Shown: positions 8,612 through 17,697 of the stretch, in pieces | Position numbering within the stretch: the first letter of the stretch is position 1 | Layout of the letters: every line of letters begins with the position of its first letter | Source: an uncultured bacterium | GTDB lineage: Bacteria > Pseudomonadota > Alphaproteobacteria > Sphingomonadales > Sphingomonadaceae | DNA length: 64,000 nt | Reading direction: 5' to 3' | Assembly: GCA_942636505.2 (NCBI GenBank) | Contig: CALOGB020000175.1 | Coordinates: 111,290-175,289 of the forward strand | Made by a program: the position numbers and the translations under genes | The notes under the pieces: generated by a model | Seen by the model: the letters and a program-made list of their open reading frames with translations, nothing else | Database searches by the model: none | What the model was told of the DNA's origin: nothing

Positions 8612-8911
8612 TTAGCGGCGGTCGAACGCCGCCAGTTCGTATGCGATCGAGGCTTCGACCAAGCCCTCCCATAGGTCTGCGATCGCGGCGTCGGGCAGTC
8701 CCAGCTTCACCGCCTCGGCGCGCGCATTCTCGATCACCTGCGTCTTCCGCGCCTCATCCCGCACATGCCCCCGCTCCGGCTTGATGCGCGCGGCGGCGTC
8801 CATATAGGCGAAGCGCTTGGCGAGCAGCGCGACCAGGTCGCGGTCGAGCGCGTCGACGCTGGCGCGGACCTCGGTCATGGTGGTGCAGTCGGGTCCGGAT
8901 AGAATGGTCAT
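8612..8911 (-). CDS. Chorismate mutase (AroQ/PchB type)
   Basis: A 99-residue all-helical protein of the AroQ fold: VRASVDALDRDLVALLAKRF (helix 1 with the conserved Arg), KPERGHVRDEARKTQVIENA and EGLVEASIAYEL at the C-terminus. It rearranges chorismate to prephenate for Phe/Tyr synthesis; the short PchB-like form may also have isochorismate pyruvate-lyase activity. Start ATG 8911, with an internal ATG (MTEVRAS) possible. It is divergent from rpsD with the rpsD promoter in between. Confidence 0.85.
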   Translation of the reverse strand: MTILSGPDCTTMTEVRASVDALDRDLVALLAKRFAYMDAAARIKPERGHVRDEARKTQVIENARAEAVKLGLPDAAIADLWEGLVEASIAYELAAFDRR

Positions 8912-8949
8912 GCGCCGCCTCTTGCCCAGCCGTCCGCAGCCTGTCCAGC

Positions 8950-8978
8950 TTGACTCGCGACCCCTCTCCGTCTAGGCG
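8950..8978 (+). promoter_or_regulatory. Putative rpsD promoter
   Basis: TTGACT at 8950-8955, a 17-base spacer, then TAGGCG at 8973-8978. The pattern matches the proposed rRNA promoter at 63797 (TTGACG, 17 bases, TAGAGG), as expected for genes under growth-rate control. It gives a leader of about 120 bases before rpsD, which could host S4 autoregulation. Confidence 0.5.
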
Positions 8979-9104
8979 CCCGCCTTCGCAATGGCCCTGC
9001 ACCCCGGTGAAGCGGTGGCCCTGCCTTGTCCGGACCTTGTGTCTCACGACGACCAGCAGAGCGATACCGGGACCAACGTTGTTTGCATTTGCAAAGGTTA
9101 TACT

Positions 9105-9719
9105 ATGTCGAAGCGTCAAAGCGCGAAGTACAAGCTCGATCGCCGTATGGGCGAGAACATCTGGGGTCGTCCGAAGTCGCCGGTCAACAAGCGTGAATAC
9201 GGCCCGGGCCAGCACGGCCAGCGCCGCAAGGGCAAGGTCAGCGATTTCGGTATCCAGCTGCGCGCCAAGCAGAAGCTCAAGGGCTATTACGGCGACGTGA
9301 CCGAGAAGCAGTTCCGTGCATGCTACCATGAGGCTGCGCGTCTGAAGGGCGATACTTCGCAGAACCTGATCGGCCTGCTCGAGCAGCGCCTCGACATGAT
9401 CGTCTACCGCGCCAAGTTCGCACCGACGATCTTCGCGGCTCGCCAGATCGTCTCGCACGGCCACATTCGCGTCAACGGTGTGAAGTGCAACATCGCCTCG
9501 CGTCGCTGCTTCGTCGGTGACGAGATCACGCTGGGTTCGAAGGCGCAGGAAATGACGCTGGTGATGGAAGCACAGAGCCTCGCCGAGCGTGAGATCCCCG
9601 ACTATGTCGCGCCCGACGGCGCCGCCAAGGTAACCTTCACGCGCGTCCCGACGCTCGACGAAGTGCCTTACCCGGTGAAGATGGAACCGAACCTCGTCGT
9701 CGAGTTCTACTCGCGCTGA
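9105..9719 (+). CDS. rpsD: 30S ribosomal protein S4
   Basis: 204 residues, the usual size. It begins [20 protein letters not shown], as in alphaproteobacterial S4, and contains the S4 RNA-binding domain (about 94-155: [36 protein letters not shown]). S4 nucleates 30S assembly by binding 16S rRNA. The ATG at 9105 is preceded by AAAGG. The gene stands alone with its own promoter and a strong terminator. Confidence 0.97.
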   Translation: MSKRQSAKYKLDRRMGENIWGRPKSPVNKREYGPGQHGQRRKGKVSDFGIQLRAKQKLKGYYGDVTEKQFRACYHEAARLKGDTSQNLIGLLEQRLDMIVYRAKFAPTIFAARQIVSHGHIRVNGVKCNIASRRCFVGDEITLGSKAQEMTLVMEAQSLAEREIPDYVAPDGAAKVTFTRVPTLDEVPYPVKMEPNLVVEFYSR

Positions 9720-9741
9720 TCTTTCGGTACGATCGTTATAC

Positions 9742-9776
9742 GAAAAAGGGCGGTCCTGCGAGGCCGCCCTTTTTTC
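9742..9776 (+). terminator. Rho-independent terminator after rpsD (bidirectional)
   Basis: A GGGCGG ... CCGCCC stem with a short GC loop, preceded by five A and followed by six T, ending four bases before the stop of the convergent S9 peptidase. It can serve both genes. Confidence 0.88.
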
Positions 9777-9779
9777 GTT

Positions 9780-11801
9780 CTACATCCCCAGCGACGTCCG
9801 CAGGAACGCATCGGCCTTGGTCAGCATCGCGGTACGCGCGACATCGTCGTCGAGCTGGTGATCGAGACCGGAGAACTCGACCAGTTCGACCTTGCCACCC
9901 GCGCCCCGCAGCTTGGCCGCCATCAATCGCGATTCACCAATTCCGACGTTGCGATCCCGATCGCCGTGGAACAGCAGTACGGGCACCTTGATCTTGTCGG
10001 CGTTGCGCGCGGGCGATCCCGCCTGGATATGCGCACCATGCCCGATGAACGTGTCGACCTGGGCAAAGGCCGTAAAGCCCCGCGACTCCTCGCGCAACGC
10101 GTCCAGATCTGTCACCGGCGCAATGCCGATGACCGCCTTGAACAGGCCAGGATCGAGCACCGCCGATTGTAGCGCTGCATAGCCGCCATAGGACCAGCCG
10201 ACGATCGCAAGCTTGTCCGGCGCCGCAATCCCTTGCGACATCAGCCAGCGTCCGGCATCGTTGACGTCGCCGATCGCAGTCCGCCACGACTGGAAGCCGT
10301 TTTTCTGGAACCATGCCGACCCATAGCCGGTCGAACCCCGGAAGTTCGGCTGCAGCACAGCAAAACCGCGCGCCGCGAAATATTGCGAGAGCCAGTCGAA
10401 CCCCCATTCGTCGCGTGAGCCCGGCCCGCCGTGCGGCATGACGATCGCGGGCAACCCTTTGCCAGTACCGCCAATGGGCAAAGTCAGATAACCGGGAATC
10501 ATCGTGCCATCCGCGGCGCGAAAGGTGATCGACTGGACGCTGGCGAGTGTCGTCTTCCCCAACTCCGGACGTGACGGCGCAACTTCGCCCATCTTATTGG
10601 TCGTCCGATCCAACAGATAATAGCGGCCCGGATCGACGTCGCTGCCGGCGAACAGCAACAGCTTGGTCTCGTTCGCGCTCGCGTCGACGAACGTGATCAG
10701 CGGCCTGCCGGGCAAGGCCTTGCGTAACGACGCGGCGAGCTTTTGCAGCGTAGGATCAAAGAATTCGACTTCGCGGCGGTCGGTTGCGTAGGCAGCACCC
10801 ACCACCCGGTTCTGGCGACCCAACCGGATCAACTGGTCGACGTCCACATCCGGGCGTGCAAGTACGAGATCGCGCTTGAGGCTGCCGTCTAGCGCGATTT
10901 TGTACAGCGCTTGCCGGCCGTCCCTGTCGTCGAAGCCGTATGCGACGTTCAGCGCGGGATCGATGGCGTAGGGATCGAACCCGCTCTTGCCACCACTGAC
11001 AGTACTGGCGACCTGACTTAACGGCTGCCAAGCGCGATCACCGGCCTTGCGGTATGAATAGATCACCTTCGCACCGTCATAGCCTCCACTGGTCATGGCC
11101 CGCGAGCCAACGATCCGGACGGAACCCTGGCCGTCGCTGATATATTCGATGGCATTCGCACGGGCCGGCTCGACGACCCGTCTTGTCAGCGTGACGGTGT
11201 CGATCCGCTCGACGCCCAAGCCAACCGCCGAACGAGCCAGGAGCGTGCCGATCATCGCCTCGGGTACGAACTTTCGGGTCATCAGCACGGCACCCTCCGC
11301 GCCGTCTGCAGTCCAGTCGATGACGTTGCCGCCGTCTTGCATGATACCAAGCGAGCGTTCGTTCGTGCGTGCGCTCAGGATCTTTCTGTTGCCGCCATTG
11401 CTGTCGATGGCGAGCGCCCGGCTGAAGGCAAGCAGATCGGTTCCGGTATGTGCGGTAGTGATGAACCGGCAGACGAGGCGCGTATTGGTCGACCAGCGGC
11501 AATCCCTCAGGCTTTCGGGGTCGCCGGAGGACGACAGGATCGGGTCGGCGATCTTGCCTCCGACCATGTCGGCGATGCGCAGCATGGCGCCGCGACCCTT
11601 CATCGGCACGATCATGGCGATGTGCGTACCGTCGGGCGAGAGGCTCAACTGCTGGATTTCACGAGCGCCGAACGCTGCTTCTGTCGAAATGACCGCCGCG
11701 GCATCCTGCGCTGCCGCGGCTACCGGTAGCGCCAAGACGGCCGGTAGCGTCATCATTTTCCAGACCGAACTGCTCGCGCGCGACCCGCCAAGATATCGCA
11801 T
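9780..11801 (-). CDS. S9 family (prolyl oligopeptidase-like) secreted peptidase
   Basis: About 673 residues from ATG 11801. An N-terminal signal-like region (TLPAVLALPVAAAAQDA) precedes a beta-propeller-like half and a C-terminal alpha/beta hydrolase domain with PHGGPGSRDEWGF, the nucleophile elbow GWSYGGYAAL, HGDRDRNVGI with the Asp region, and the His in SGLDHQLDDD. These suit dipeptidyl aminopeptidase/acylaminoacyl peptidase activity in the periplasm. A longer frame to 11831 exists but adds no conserved sequence. It is divergent from the M28 peptidase gene 115 bases away. Confidence 0.9.
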   Translation of the reverse strand: MRYLGGSRASSSVWKMMTLPAVLALPVAAAAQDAAAVISTEAAFGAREIQQLSLSPDGTHIAMIVPMKGRGAMLRIADMVGGKIADPILSSSGDPESLRDCRWSTNTRLVCRFITTAHTGTDLLAFSRALAIDSNGGNRKILSARTNERSLGIMQDGGNVIDWTADGAEGAVLMTRKFVPEAMIGTLLARSAVGLGVERIDTVTLTRRVVEPARANAIEYISDGQGSVRIVGSRAMTSGGYDGAKVIYSYRKAGDRAWQPLSQVASTVSGGKSGFDPYAIDPALNVAYGFDDRDGRQALYKIALDGSLKRDLVLARPDVDVDQLIRLGRQNRVVGAAYATDRREVEFFDPTLQKLAASLRKALPGRPLITFVDASANETKLLLFAGSDVDPGRYYLLDRTTNKMGEVAPSRPELGKTTLASVQSITFRAADGTMIPGYLTLPIGGTGKGLPAIVMPHGGPGSRDEWGFDWLSQYFAARGFAVLQPNFRGSTGYGSAWFQKNGFQSWRTAIGDVNDAGRWLMSQGIAAPDKLAIVGWSYGGYAALQSAVLDPGLFKAVIGIAPVTDLDALREESRGFTAFAQVDTFIGHGAHIQAGSPARNADKIKVPVLLFHGDRDRNVGIGESRLMAAKLRGAGGKVELVEFSGLDHQLDDDVARTAMLTKADAFLRTSLGM

Positions 11802-11916
11802 CCTCGTCGCTCCCCAAAGCCCCTGCCCCACATCCTATCGAAGCCGGACAGCACGGCAAGCGATGCTTGCGCGGTGCCGGCGCCGCTGCCAAAACGCGCG
11901 GCATCTCTTTGGGGGA

Positions 11917-13554
11917 ATGACCTTGCGCGCTGCCATCCTGCCTCTCCTGCTGCTTGGGACCGCTGCGTCCGCGCAGATGTCTCCCGCGATTTCGGTCGAG
12001 ACGTTAAAGACCGTAACGCAGGTACTGTCGTCGGACGCCTACGAAGGCCGCGCGCCGACCACGCCCGCGGAGGCGAAGACGGTCGCGTATATCGTCGAGC
12101 GGATGAAGGCGGCGGGGTTGAAGCCGGGCAACAAGGGCCAGTGGACGCAGGACGTGCCGATGGTGGAGATCACGGCCACGAACGTGCAGCCTTACGTGTT
12201 CACCGGCGGCAAGGCGCCCGTCAGTCTCGCCTATCGCACTGACATGGTCGCGGGCACCTATCGCGTGGCGCCGAAGTCCGCTGTGGCGAACAGCGACGTG
12301 GTGTTCGTCGGCTACGGGATCACCGCGCCCGAAAAGGGCTGGGACGATTATGCTGGCACCGACGTGAAGGGGAAGACCGTGGTCATCCTCATCAACGATG
12401 CCGACTGGCAGACGATGTCGCGCGAGGGGCCGTTCGAGGGCCGTGCGATGACGTGGTACGGGCGCTGGCCGTACAAGTTCGAGAATGCCGCCAAGCACGG
12501 CGCGGCGGCGGCGATCATCGTCCACGATACCGAGCCGGCGGCCTATCCGTGGGCGGTGGTGCAGTCGTCCTGGACCGGGCCGCAGCTCGAGCTGGACGAG
12601 AAGGGCGATCATCTCGACCAGTCGCAGATCGTCGGCTGGATGCAGAAGCCGGCTGCCGAGCGCGTGTTCGCGAGCGCGGGCAAGGATTACGCGGCGCTGG
12701 CGGCGGCGGCGAAGGTAAAGGGGTTCAAGGCGGTCCCGCTCGGGCTGAAGTTCGGCGGCGGGTTCACCAACACGATCAAGCGGCAGGCGTCGAAGAACGT
12801 CATCGGCGTGCTGCCCGGGACGGCCAAGCCCGAGGACTACGTGATGTATTCCGCGCATTGGGACCACCTGGGGCGGTGCGACGCGGTCGATGGCGACGAT
12901 ATCTGCAACGGCGCGCTGGATAATGCGAGCGGTGTTGCCGGGCTGGTTGCGCTTGCCGAGGCTCAGGAGAAGGCGGGACCGGCTAAGCGCTCAATCGCGT
13001 TCCTGGCGGTGACGGCGGAAGAATCGGGGCTGCTCGGCTCGCGCTATTACGCCGAGCATCCGATCTATCCGCTCGCGCATACCGTTGGCGGCGTGAACAT
13101 GGACGGACTGAACATAGGCGGTCGCGCGAAGGACTTCGTCCTCGTCGGTGCGGGCAAGTCCGAGATCGAGGACCTCGTGAAGCCGTTCGTCGCTGCCGAG
13201 GGGCGCGTGATTGGGACCGAGGCGAACCCCGAGCGCGGCAGCTATTACCGGTCCGATCATTTCAGTTTCGCCAAGCTGGGCGTGCCGATGCTCGATGGCG
13301 GTAGCGGCGAGGACCTCGTCGTCGGTGGCACAGCGGCGGGGCATGCGGCGCGCGAGGATTATGTCGCGCATCGCTATCACAAGCCGGCGGACGAATATGA
13401 TGCGAAGTGGGACTGGTCGGGTGCGGTCGAGGATCTGACGATCTATTACGGGCTGGGGCGCAAGCTCGCGGACGATACCAGTCTGTGGCCGAACTGGTAT
13501 AAGACCGCCGAATTCCGCGGCATCCGTGACCGCGATCGCGCAGGAGCCAAGTAA
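11917..13554 (+). CDS. M28 family zinc aminopeptidase with PA domain
   Basis: 545 residues with signal peptide MTLRAAILPLLLLGTAASA, so periplasmic or outer-membrane. A PA-type insertion lies at about 100-270 (VVFVGYGITAPEKGWDDYAG). The M28 metal site is visible in order: SAHWDHLG, GALDNASG, AEESGLLG, NMDGLN and SDHFSF, giving the expected His/Asp/Glu/Asp/His ligand set. The chosen ATG follows GGGGGA. The next gene's GTG directly abuts the TAA, so the two may be co-transcribed. Confidence 0.93.
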   Translation: MTLRAAILPLLLLGTAASAQMSPAISVETLKTVTQVLSSDAYEGRAPTTPAEAKTVAYIVERMKAAGLKPGNKGQWTQDVPMVEITATNVQPYVFTGGKAPVSLAYRTDMVAGTYRVAPKSAVANSDVVFVGYGITAPEKGWDDYAGTDVKGKTVVILINDADWQTMSREGPFEGRAMTWYGRWPYKFENAAKHGAAAAIIVHDTEPAAYPWAVVQSSWTGPQLELDEKGDHLDQSQIVGWMQKPAAERVFASAGKDYAALAAAAKVKGFKAVPLGLKFGGGFTNTIKRQASKNVIGVLPGTAKPEDYVMYSAHWDHLGRCDAVDGDDICNGALDNASGVAGLVALAEAQEKAGPAKRSIAFLAVTAEESGLLGSRYYAEHPIYPLAHTVGGVNMDGLNIGGRAKDFVLVGAGKSEIEDLVKPFVAAEGRVIGTEANPERGSYYRSDHFSFAKLGVPMLDGGSGEDLVVGGTAAGHAAREDYVAHRYHKPADEYDAKWDWSGAVEDLTIYYGLGRKLADDTSLWPNWYKTAEFRGIRDRDRAGAK

Positions 13555-14520
13555 GTGACCACGACTACGCCAGCCGAATGGGCGCACCACAAGGCCGTCT
13601 GGATCGGCTTTCCGAGCCATGCGAACCTGTGGCTGGAAGATCTGGAGCCCGCGCGGGACGAGGTCGTCGCGTTTGCGAAGGCGGTGCATGCCGAGGGTCG
13701 GGGCGAGACGGTGATCCTGGTCGCGGCCGACGTCGGGTCGGCAACCACCGCCAAGCGGCTCGCACCGTTCGCGGACGTGGTGGTCGAGCCGTTCGGCGAT
13801 ATCTGGCTGCGCGATACTGCGCCGATCATCGTCGGCGACGGCAGCGCGCGGGACTTTCGGTTCAACGGCTGGGGTGGGAAGTACGACCTGCCCGGTGACG
13901 ACACGATCGGGCAGCGGCTGGCGGCGAGCCGGAACACTCGGGTCGAGGCGTGCGACTGGGTCCTCGAAGGTGGCGCGATCGATGGCGATGGTACCGGGAC
14001 GGTCGTCACGACGCAGCAGTGCCTGCTCAACCGCAACCGCAATCCGTCGCTGAGCAAGGCGGAGATCGAGGCGCGGCTGGCGTCCGACTTAGGGTACACC
14101 CGTGTGGTGTGGCTGGGGGATGGGTTGGTCAACGATCACACCGACGGCCATGTCGACAACCTCGCACGGTTCGTCGGCGAGGGGCGCGTGGCGATTCCGA
14201 AGGCGACCGACAACGATCCGAACTGGCAGGTGTACCAGAACGCTGCGCGCGATGCGCAGGCGGCCGGGCTGCAGGTCGTGACGATCCCGTCGCCTGGACG
14301 TGTGCTGCGCGACGAGGAGGTCGTGCCGGCGAGCTATATGAACTTCTACATCGGCAATGCCGCGGTGGTGGTGCCGTTGTACGGTGCCGAGAACGACGCC
14401 GCGGCGGTGGCAGCGATCCAGGCGCTTTTCCCGGACCGCGAGGTCGTCGGGCAACGTGCGGATCATATCCTGACGGGTGGCGGGAGCTTCCACTGCATCT
14501 CGCAGCAGATTCCGGGGTAA
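13555..14520 (+). CDS. aguA: Agmatine deiminase (peptidyl-arginine deiminase family)
   Basis: 321 residues starting with GTG directly after the M28 stop. It hydrolyses agmatine to N-carbamoylputrescine and ammonia in polyamine synthesis. Family features are EWAHHKAVWIGFP at the N-terminus, WLRDTAPIIV, FNGWGGKYDLPGDD, EGGAIDGDGTGTVVTTQQC, NDHTDGHVDNLARFV with the catalytic Asp/His, and the nucleophile Cys 314 in GGGSFHCISQQ. The protein is somewhat shorter than the typical 340-370 residues but has all catalytic motifs. Confidence 0.93.
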   Translation: MTTTTPAEWAHHKAVWIGFPSHANLWLEDLEPARDEVVAFAKAVHAEGRGETVILVAADVGSATTAKRLAPFADVVVEPFGDIWLRDTAPIIVGDGSARDFRFNGWGGKYDLPGDDTIGQRLAASRNTRVEACDWVLEGGAIDGDGTGTVVTTQQCLLNRNRNPSLSKAEIEARLASDLGYTRVVWLGDGLVNDHTDGHVDNLARFVGEGRVAIPKATDNDPNWQVYQNAARDAQAAGLQVVTIPSPGRVLRDEEVVPASYMNFYIGNAAVVVPLYGAENDAAAVAAIQALFPDREVVGQRADHILTGGGSFHCISQQIPG

Positions 14521-14530
14521 CGCTATTTCC

Positions 14531-14593
14531 CGTTCGTCCCGAGTAGCCGTCGAGTAGCTCCGCAGGAGCGTATCGAGACGGCGTATCGAAGGA
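14531..14593 (-). repeat. Family A palindromic repeat, copy 4
   Basis: Starts CGTTCGTCCCGAGTAG and ends CGTATCGAAGGA; the middle has an extra internal hairpin (TAGCTCCGCAGGAGC). It is one arm of an inverted pair with copy 5 in the gap between convergent genes. Confidence 0.78.
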
Positions 14594-14616
14594 CAGGTTG
14601 GCGCTTGGAACCTGTA

Positions 14617-14678
14617 CCTCGATACGAGCCCTCTATACGTCCCTTCGGGACTACTCGGTCTCTACTCGGGACGAACGG
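14617..14678 (+). repeat. Family A palindromic repeat, copy 5
   Basis: CCTCGATACG ... CTACTCGGGACGAACG with a different middle (GTCCCTTCGGGAC hairpin). It faces copy 4 and ends 9 bases before the stop of the methyltransferase. Confidence 0.78.
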
Positions 14679-14686
14679 AAAAGGGG

Positions 14687-15556
14687 TCAGCGGCTCCAGC
14701 GGGCCCAGATTGCTGTGGGGAGCGTCAGGCCGCGCGCTTCTTCGCGGACGCCGAGTTCGCCGACTTCGACCTTGCCCGGCAGATCCGCGAACACCTGGTT
14801 CAGCAGCTCGCCGATCGCCAGCGCCGACATCCGGACCGCGTAGACCGTCAGGAACAGGAACCGCGAGTTCTCGTCGAGTAGCTTGCGGCAGTCGGCGATC
14901 AGCTTCGGCAGATCCTCCTCGAGCCGCCAGACCTCACCTTCCGGCCCACGCCCATATTTCGGCGGATCGAGCAGGATCCCGTCATATCGCCGCCCGCGCC
15001 GCACCTCGCGCGCGACGAACTTCGCCGCGTCGTCGGTCATCCAGCGGATCGGCGCGTCGGCCATGCCCGACAGTTTCGCGTTGGCCTTGGCCGCCTCGAC
15101 CGACTTCTTCGAGGCATCGACATGCACCATGCGGACGCCCTTGGTCGCCATCGCCAGCGTGCCGACGCCGGTGTAGCCGAACAGGTTCATGCATTCGGAC
15201 GAGTCGAGCCCCGCCACCCGCTCGCGCATCCAGCTCCACACCGGCGCCATGTCGGGGAAGAAACCGAGGTGGCGGAACGGAGTCGTCTGCGCCGTGTACG
15301 AAACCTCGTTCCACTTGAGCGTCCAACCCTCGCGGGGGACGAGCTCGAAGAATTCCCAGCGACCGCCGCCATCTTCGTCCGAGCCGGGGACGAATTCGCC
15401 CTGCGCCTGCCAGTCGGTCGAGGCGGGCGCCCACATCGCCTGCGGCTCGGGACGGATGAAGCGGAAGCGGCCATAGCGTTCGAGCTTCTTGCCGTGGCCG
15501 GAGTCGATCAGGCCGTAGTCCGCCCAGGGTTCGCCGATGAGGGTATGCAGCTTCAT
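14687..15556 (-). CDS. Class I SAM-dependent RNA methyltransferase, RlmI-like
   Basis: 289 residues. The Rossmann core has NLFGYTGVGTLAMATKG (motif I), VHVDASKKSVEAAKANA and the catalytic DPPKYGRGPEG typical of the COG1092 group that methylates 23S rRNA. No PUA domain is visible at the N-terminus, unlike E. coli RlmI, so the exact target is uncertain. Its ATG overlaps the thrC stop by four bases, placing it last in the coxC-surf1-thrC run. Confidence 0.85.
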   Translation of the reverse strand: MKLHTLIGEPWADYGLIDSGHGKKLERYGRFRFIRPEPQAMWAPASTDWQAQGEFVPGSDEDGGGRWEFFELVPREGWTLKWNEVSYTAQTTPFRHLGFFPDMAPVWSWMRERVAGLDSSECMNLFGYTGVGTLAMATKGVRMVHVDASKKSVEAAKANAKLSGMADAPIRWMTDDAAKFVAREVRRGRRYDGILLDPPKYGRGPEGEVWRLEEDLPKLIADCRKLLDENSRFLFLTVYAVRMSALAIGELLNQVFADLPGKVEVGELGVREEARGLTLPTAIWARWSR

Positions 15557-16953
15557 GCCGAGGGCTTCGCGCGCTCGGTGATGTAGGCGGTGATCGCTTC
15601 GAAGGTCGCCGGCAGCGTGGCGTAGCGCTCCTCGCGGTCGAACAGGTCGCCGACGCGGGTTGGCAGCGAGGGGCGGACGCCGGTGGCGCGCTCGACCGCG
15701 TCGCCGAACTTGGCCGGATGTGCTGTCGCGAGTGTGACGATCGGTACGCCGGCGGGGACTTCGGTGCGTAGCGCTGCGGCGAGACCGATCGCGGTATGCG
15801 GATCGATCACTTGCCCCGCATGCTCGTGCGCCCAGCGCATCGCCAGCGTCATGTCGTCTAGGTCGATGCGCTCGCTCTGGAAGAGGGCCGAGGCGCCTTG
15901 CGACTGCGCGTTGGTGAGACGCATGGCCCCGGAGGATTCGAAGCCAGCCATCTGTGCGGCCAGCCCTGCGCCGTCACGGTCGCCGAGGTCGAACAACAGG
16001 CGTTCGAAGTTCGAGCTGACCTGGATATCCATAGACGGGGTCGGGGTCTGCTGGACGCCCCCCTTCGAATAGTCGCCGGTGCTGAGCGCGCGGTGGAGGA
16101 TGTCGTTGACGTTGGTCGCGACCACCAGCTTGGCGACGGGGAGCCCCATCTTCGCCGCGACATACCCCGCGAACACGTCGCCGAAATTTCCGGTCGGGAC
16201 CGCGAATGCGACCTCGCGGTCAGGTGCGCCCAGGCGGACGGCAGAGTAGAAGAAATACACCACCTGCGCCATCAGGCGGGCCCAGTTGATCGAGTTGACC
16301 GCCGATAGTGCGAACTTGGTCGAGAAGGCGCGGTCGTTGAACATTGCCTTCACCAGCGCCTGCGCATCGTCGAAGCTGCCTTCGATGGCGATGTTGTAGA
16401 CGTTGGGGCTGAGCACCGTGGTCATCTGGCGGCGCTGGACGTCGGAGATCCGGCCGACCGGGTGGAGCATGAAGATGTCGATCCCCTCGCGCCCTGCGAC
16501 CGCGTCGATCGCCGCCGAGCCGGTGTCGCCGCTGGTCGCGCCGACGATCGTCAGGCGCTTGTCGGTGCCGGCGAGGAAGCGCTCGAAGAAGAGGCCAAGC
16601 AGCTGGAGCGCGACGTCCTTGAACGCCAGCGTCGGGCCGTGGAACAGCTCGAGGAGCCACTGGTCGTGGTCGAGCTGCACCAGCGGTGTCACGGCTGCGT
16701 GCGAGAACCGGCCATAGGCCTGTTCGCAGAGCGACTTCAGTTCCTCGCGCGGGATCGCGTCGCCGACGAACGGGGCCATCACGGCGACCGCGGTGTCGAC
16801 GTACGACAGGCCCGCGAGTGCGGCGATCTCGTCGCGGGTCATCGTCGGCCACGCGTCGGGGAGGTAGAGGCCGCCATCGGAGGCGAGGCCGGCGAGCGTC
16901 GCCGCTTCGAAATCGAGGATTGGCGCCGAGCCGCGGGTGCTGATGTAACGCAT
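15553..16953 (-). CDS. thrC: Threonine synthase
   Basis: Converts O-phosphohomoserine to threonine, PLP-dependent. 466 residues from ATG 16953, beginning MRYISTRGSAPILDFEAATL as in the bacterial long form; the frame extends further upstream without conservation. The PLP-Lys is near residue 112 in FHGPTLAFKDVALQ; GATSGDTGSAAIDAV and FAVPTGNFGDVFAGYVA bind the cofactor phosphate and substrate. Overlap with the methyltransferase start (ATGA) shows coupling. Confidence 0.96.
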   Translation of the reverse strand: MRYISTRGSAPILDFEAATLAGLASDGGLYLPDAWPTMTRDEIAALAGLSYVDTAVAVMAPFVGDAIPREELKSLCEQAYGRFSHAAVTPLVQLDHDQWLLELFHGPTLAFKDVALQLLGLFFERFLAGTDKRLTIVGATSGDTGSAAIDAVAGREGIDIFMLHPVGRISDVQRRQMTTVLSPNVYNIAIEGSFDDAQALVKAMFNDRAFSTKFALSAVNSINWARLMAQVVYFFYSAVRLGAPDREVAFAVPTGNFGDVFAGYVAAKMGLPVAKLVVATNVNDILHRALSTGDYSKGGVQQTPTPSMDIQVSSNFERLLFDLGDRDGAGLAAQMAGFESSGAMRLTNAQSQGASALFQSERIDLDDMTLAMRWAHEHAGQVIDPHTAIGLAAALRTEVPAGVPIVTLATAHPAKFGDAVERATGVRPSLPTRVGDLFDREERYATLPATFEAITAYITERAKPSA

Positions 16954-17005
16954 GGCCAAGCGGTTAGCGAATGGGCGGTGAGGCGACAAGCTGCCCGCGC
17001 TTTCC

Positions 17006-17083
17006 GTTTTCCTGCGAACGCAGGAATGCAGGGTTACGGAGCAATGCGCGCGGTACCCTGGACTCCTGCGTTCACAGGAGAAC
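17006..17083. repeat. Family C-like palindromic repeat between surf1 and thrC
   Basis: Left arm TTCCTGCGAACGCAGGAATG then CAGGGTTA; right arm TACCCTGGACTCCTGCGTTC then ACAGGAGAAC. The arms pair imperfectly. It lies directly after the surf1 stop. Confidence 0.7.
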
Positions 17084-17085
17084 GG

Positions 17086-17697
17086 CTAGCGAGGGCGTCG
17101 GCGCAGCGCCAAAGTGTAGATGATCGCGGCGATGGCGGCGAAGAAGAACCATTGGCCGGCATAGGCGAGATGGTTGTTCGGAACCGACGCGATGTCGGGC
17201 TTGCCGTTGGGGTTGAGCCCCGCTTGTGGAGTGTCAGAGACCAGCATCAGGCGTTGCGGGGTGTGATCGAACAGCGATCCGATCAGGGAACGGCCGTCGG
17301 GCGCGTGGCTGATGAAGCCGGAAACTTCGCCACCGGGCCAGTTCACCTTCGCCATCGGATCGCGCGTGGTGCCGAGCTGGACGACCATGCCGGGGCCTTC
17401 TGCGCCCGTCTTGCATTCGGCGATCGCGCGGAAGCCGGATTTGCCGGCGCCGGCGAGTTTGATCTCGGTGGGCTGGAGGCAGAGGCCCGAGGAGCGGCGG
17501 AACAGGAGCGTTTCGTCGGGGAAGCGCGGAAACGCCATTGGCGGCTTGGCGGGGTTGGCGGCGAGCTGGGCGAGGAACGCTTCCTTTTTCGGGAGGCGGT
17601 CGAGGAGTTGCCACAGGCCGAGGCCTATCATCGCTGCGATCGCGAGCGTGACGAGGATGGTCGGGATGACGGGAATGCGTCGTGCAGGTCGGGTCAC
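17086..17697 (-). CDS. SURF1 family cytochrome oxidase assembly protein
   Basis: 203 residues with the SURF1 layout: an N-terminal membrane helix (about 9-31, ending GLGLWQLLDRLPKKEA), a periplasmic domain, and a C-terminal helix (about 178-198, YAGQWFFFAAIAAIIYTLAL with the family YAGQWF signature). SURF1 helps insert haem a into subunit I. The GTG at 17697 overlaps the DUF983 stop by four bases. Confidence 0.9.
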   Translation of the reverse strand: MTRPARRIPVIPTILVTLAIAAMIGLGLWQLLDRLPKKEAFLAQLAANPAKPPMAFPRFPDETLLFRRSSGLCLQPTEIKLAGAGKSGFRAIAECKTGAEGPGMVVQLGTTRDPMAKVNWPGGEVSGFISHAPDGRSLIGSLFDHTPQRLMLVSDTPQAGLNPNGKPDIASVPNNHLAYAGQWFFFAAIAAIIYTLALRRRPR

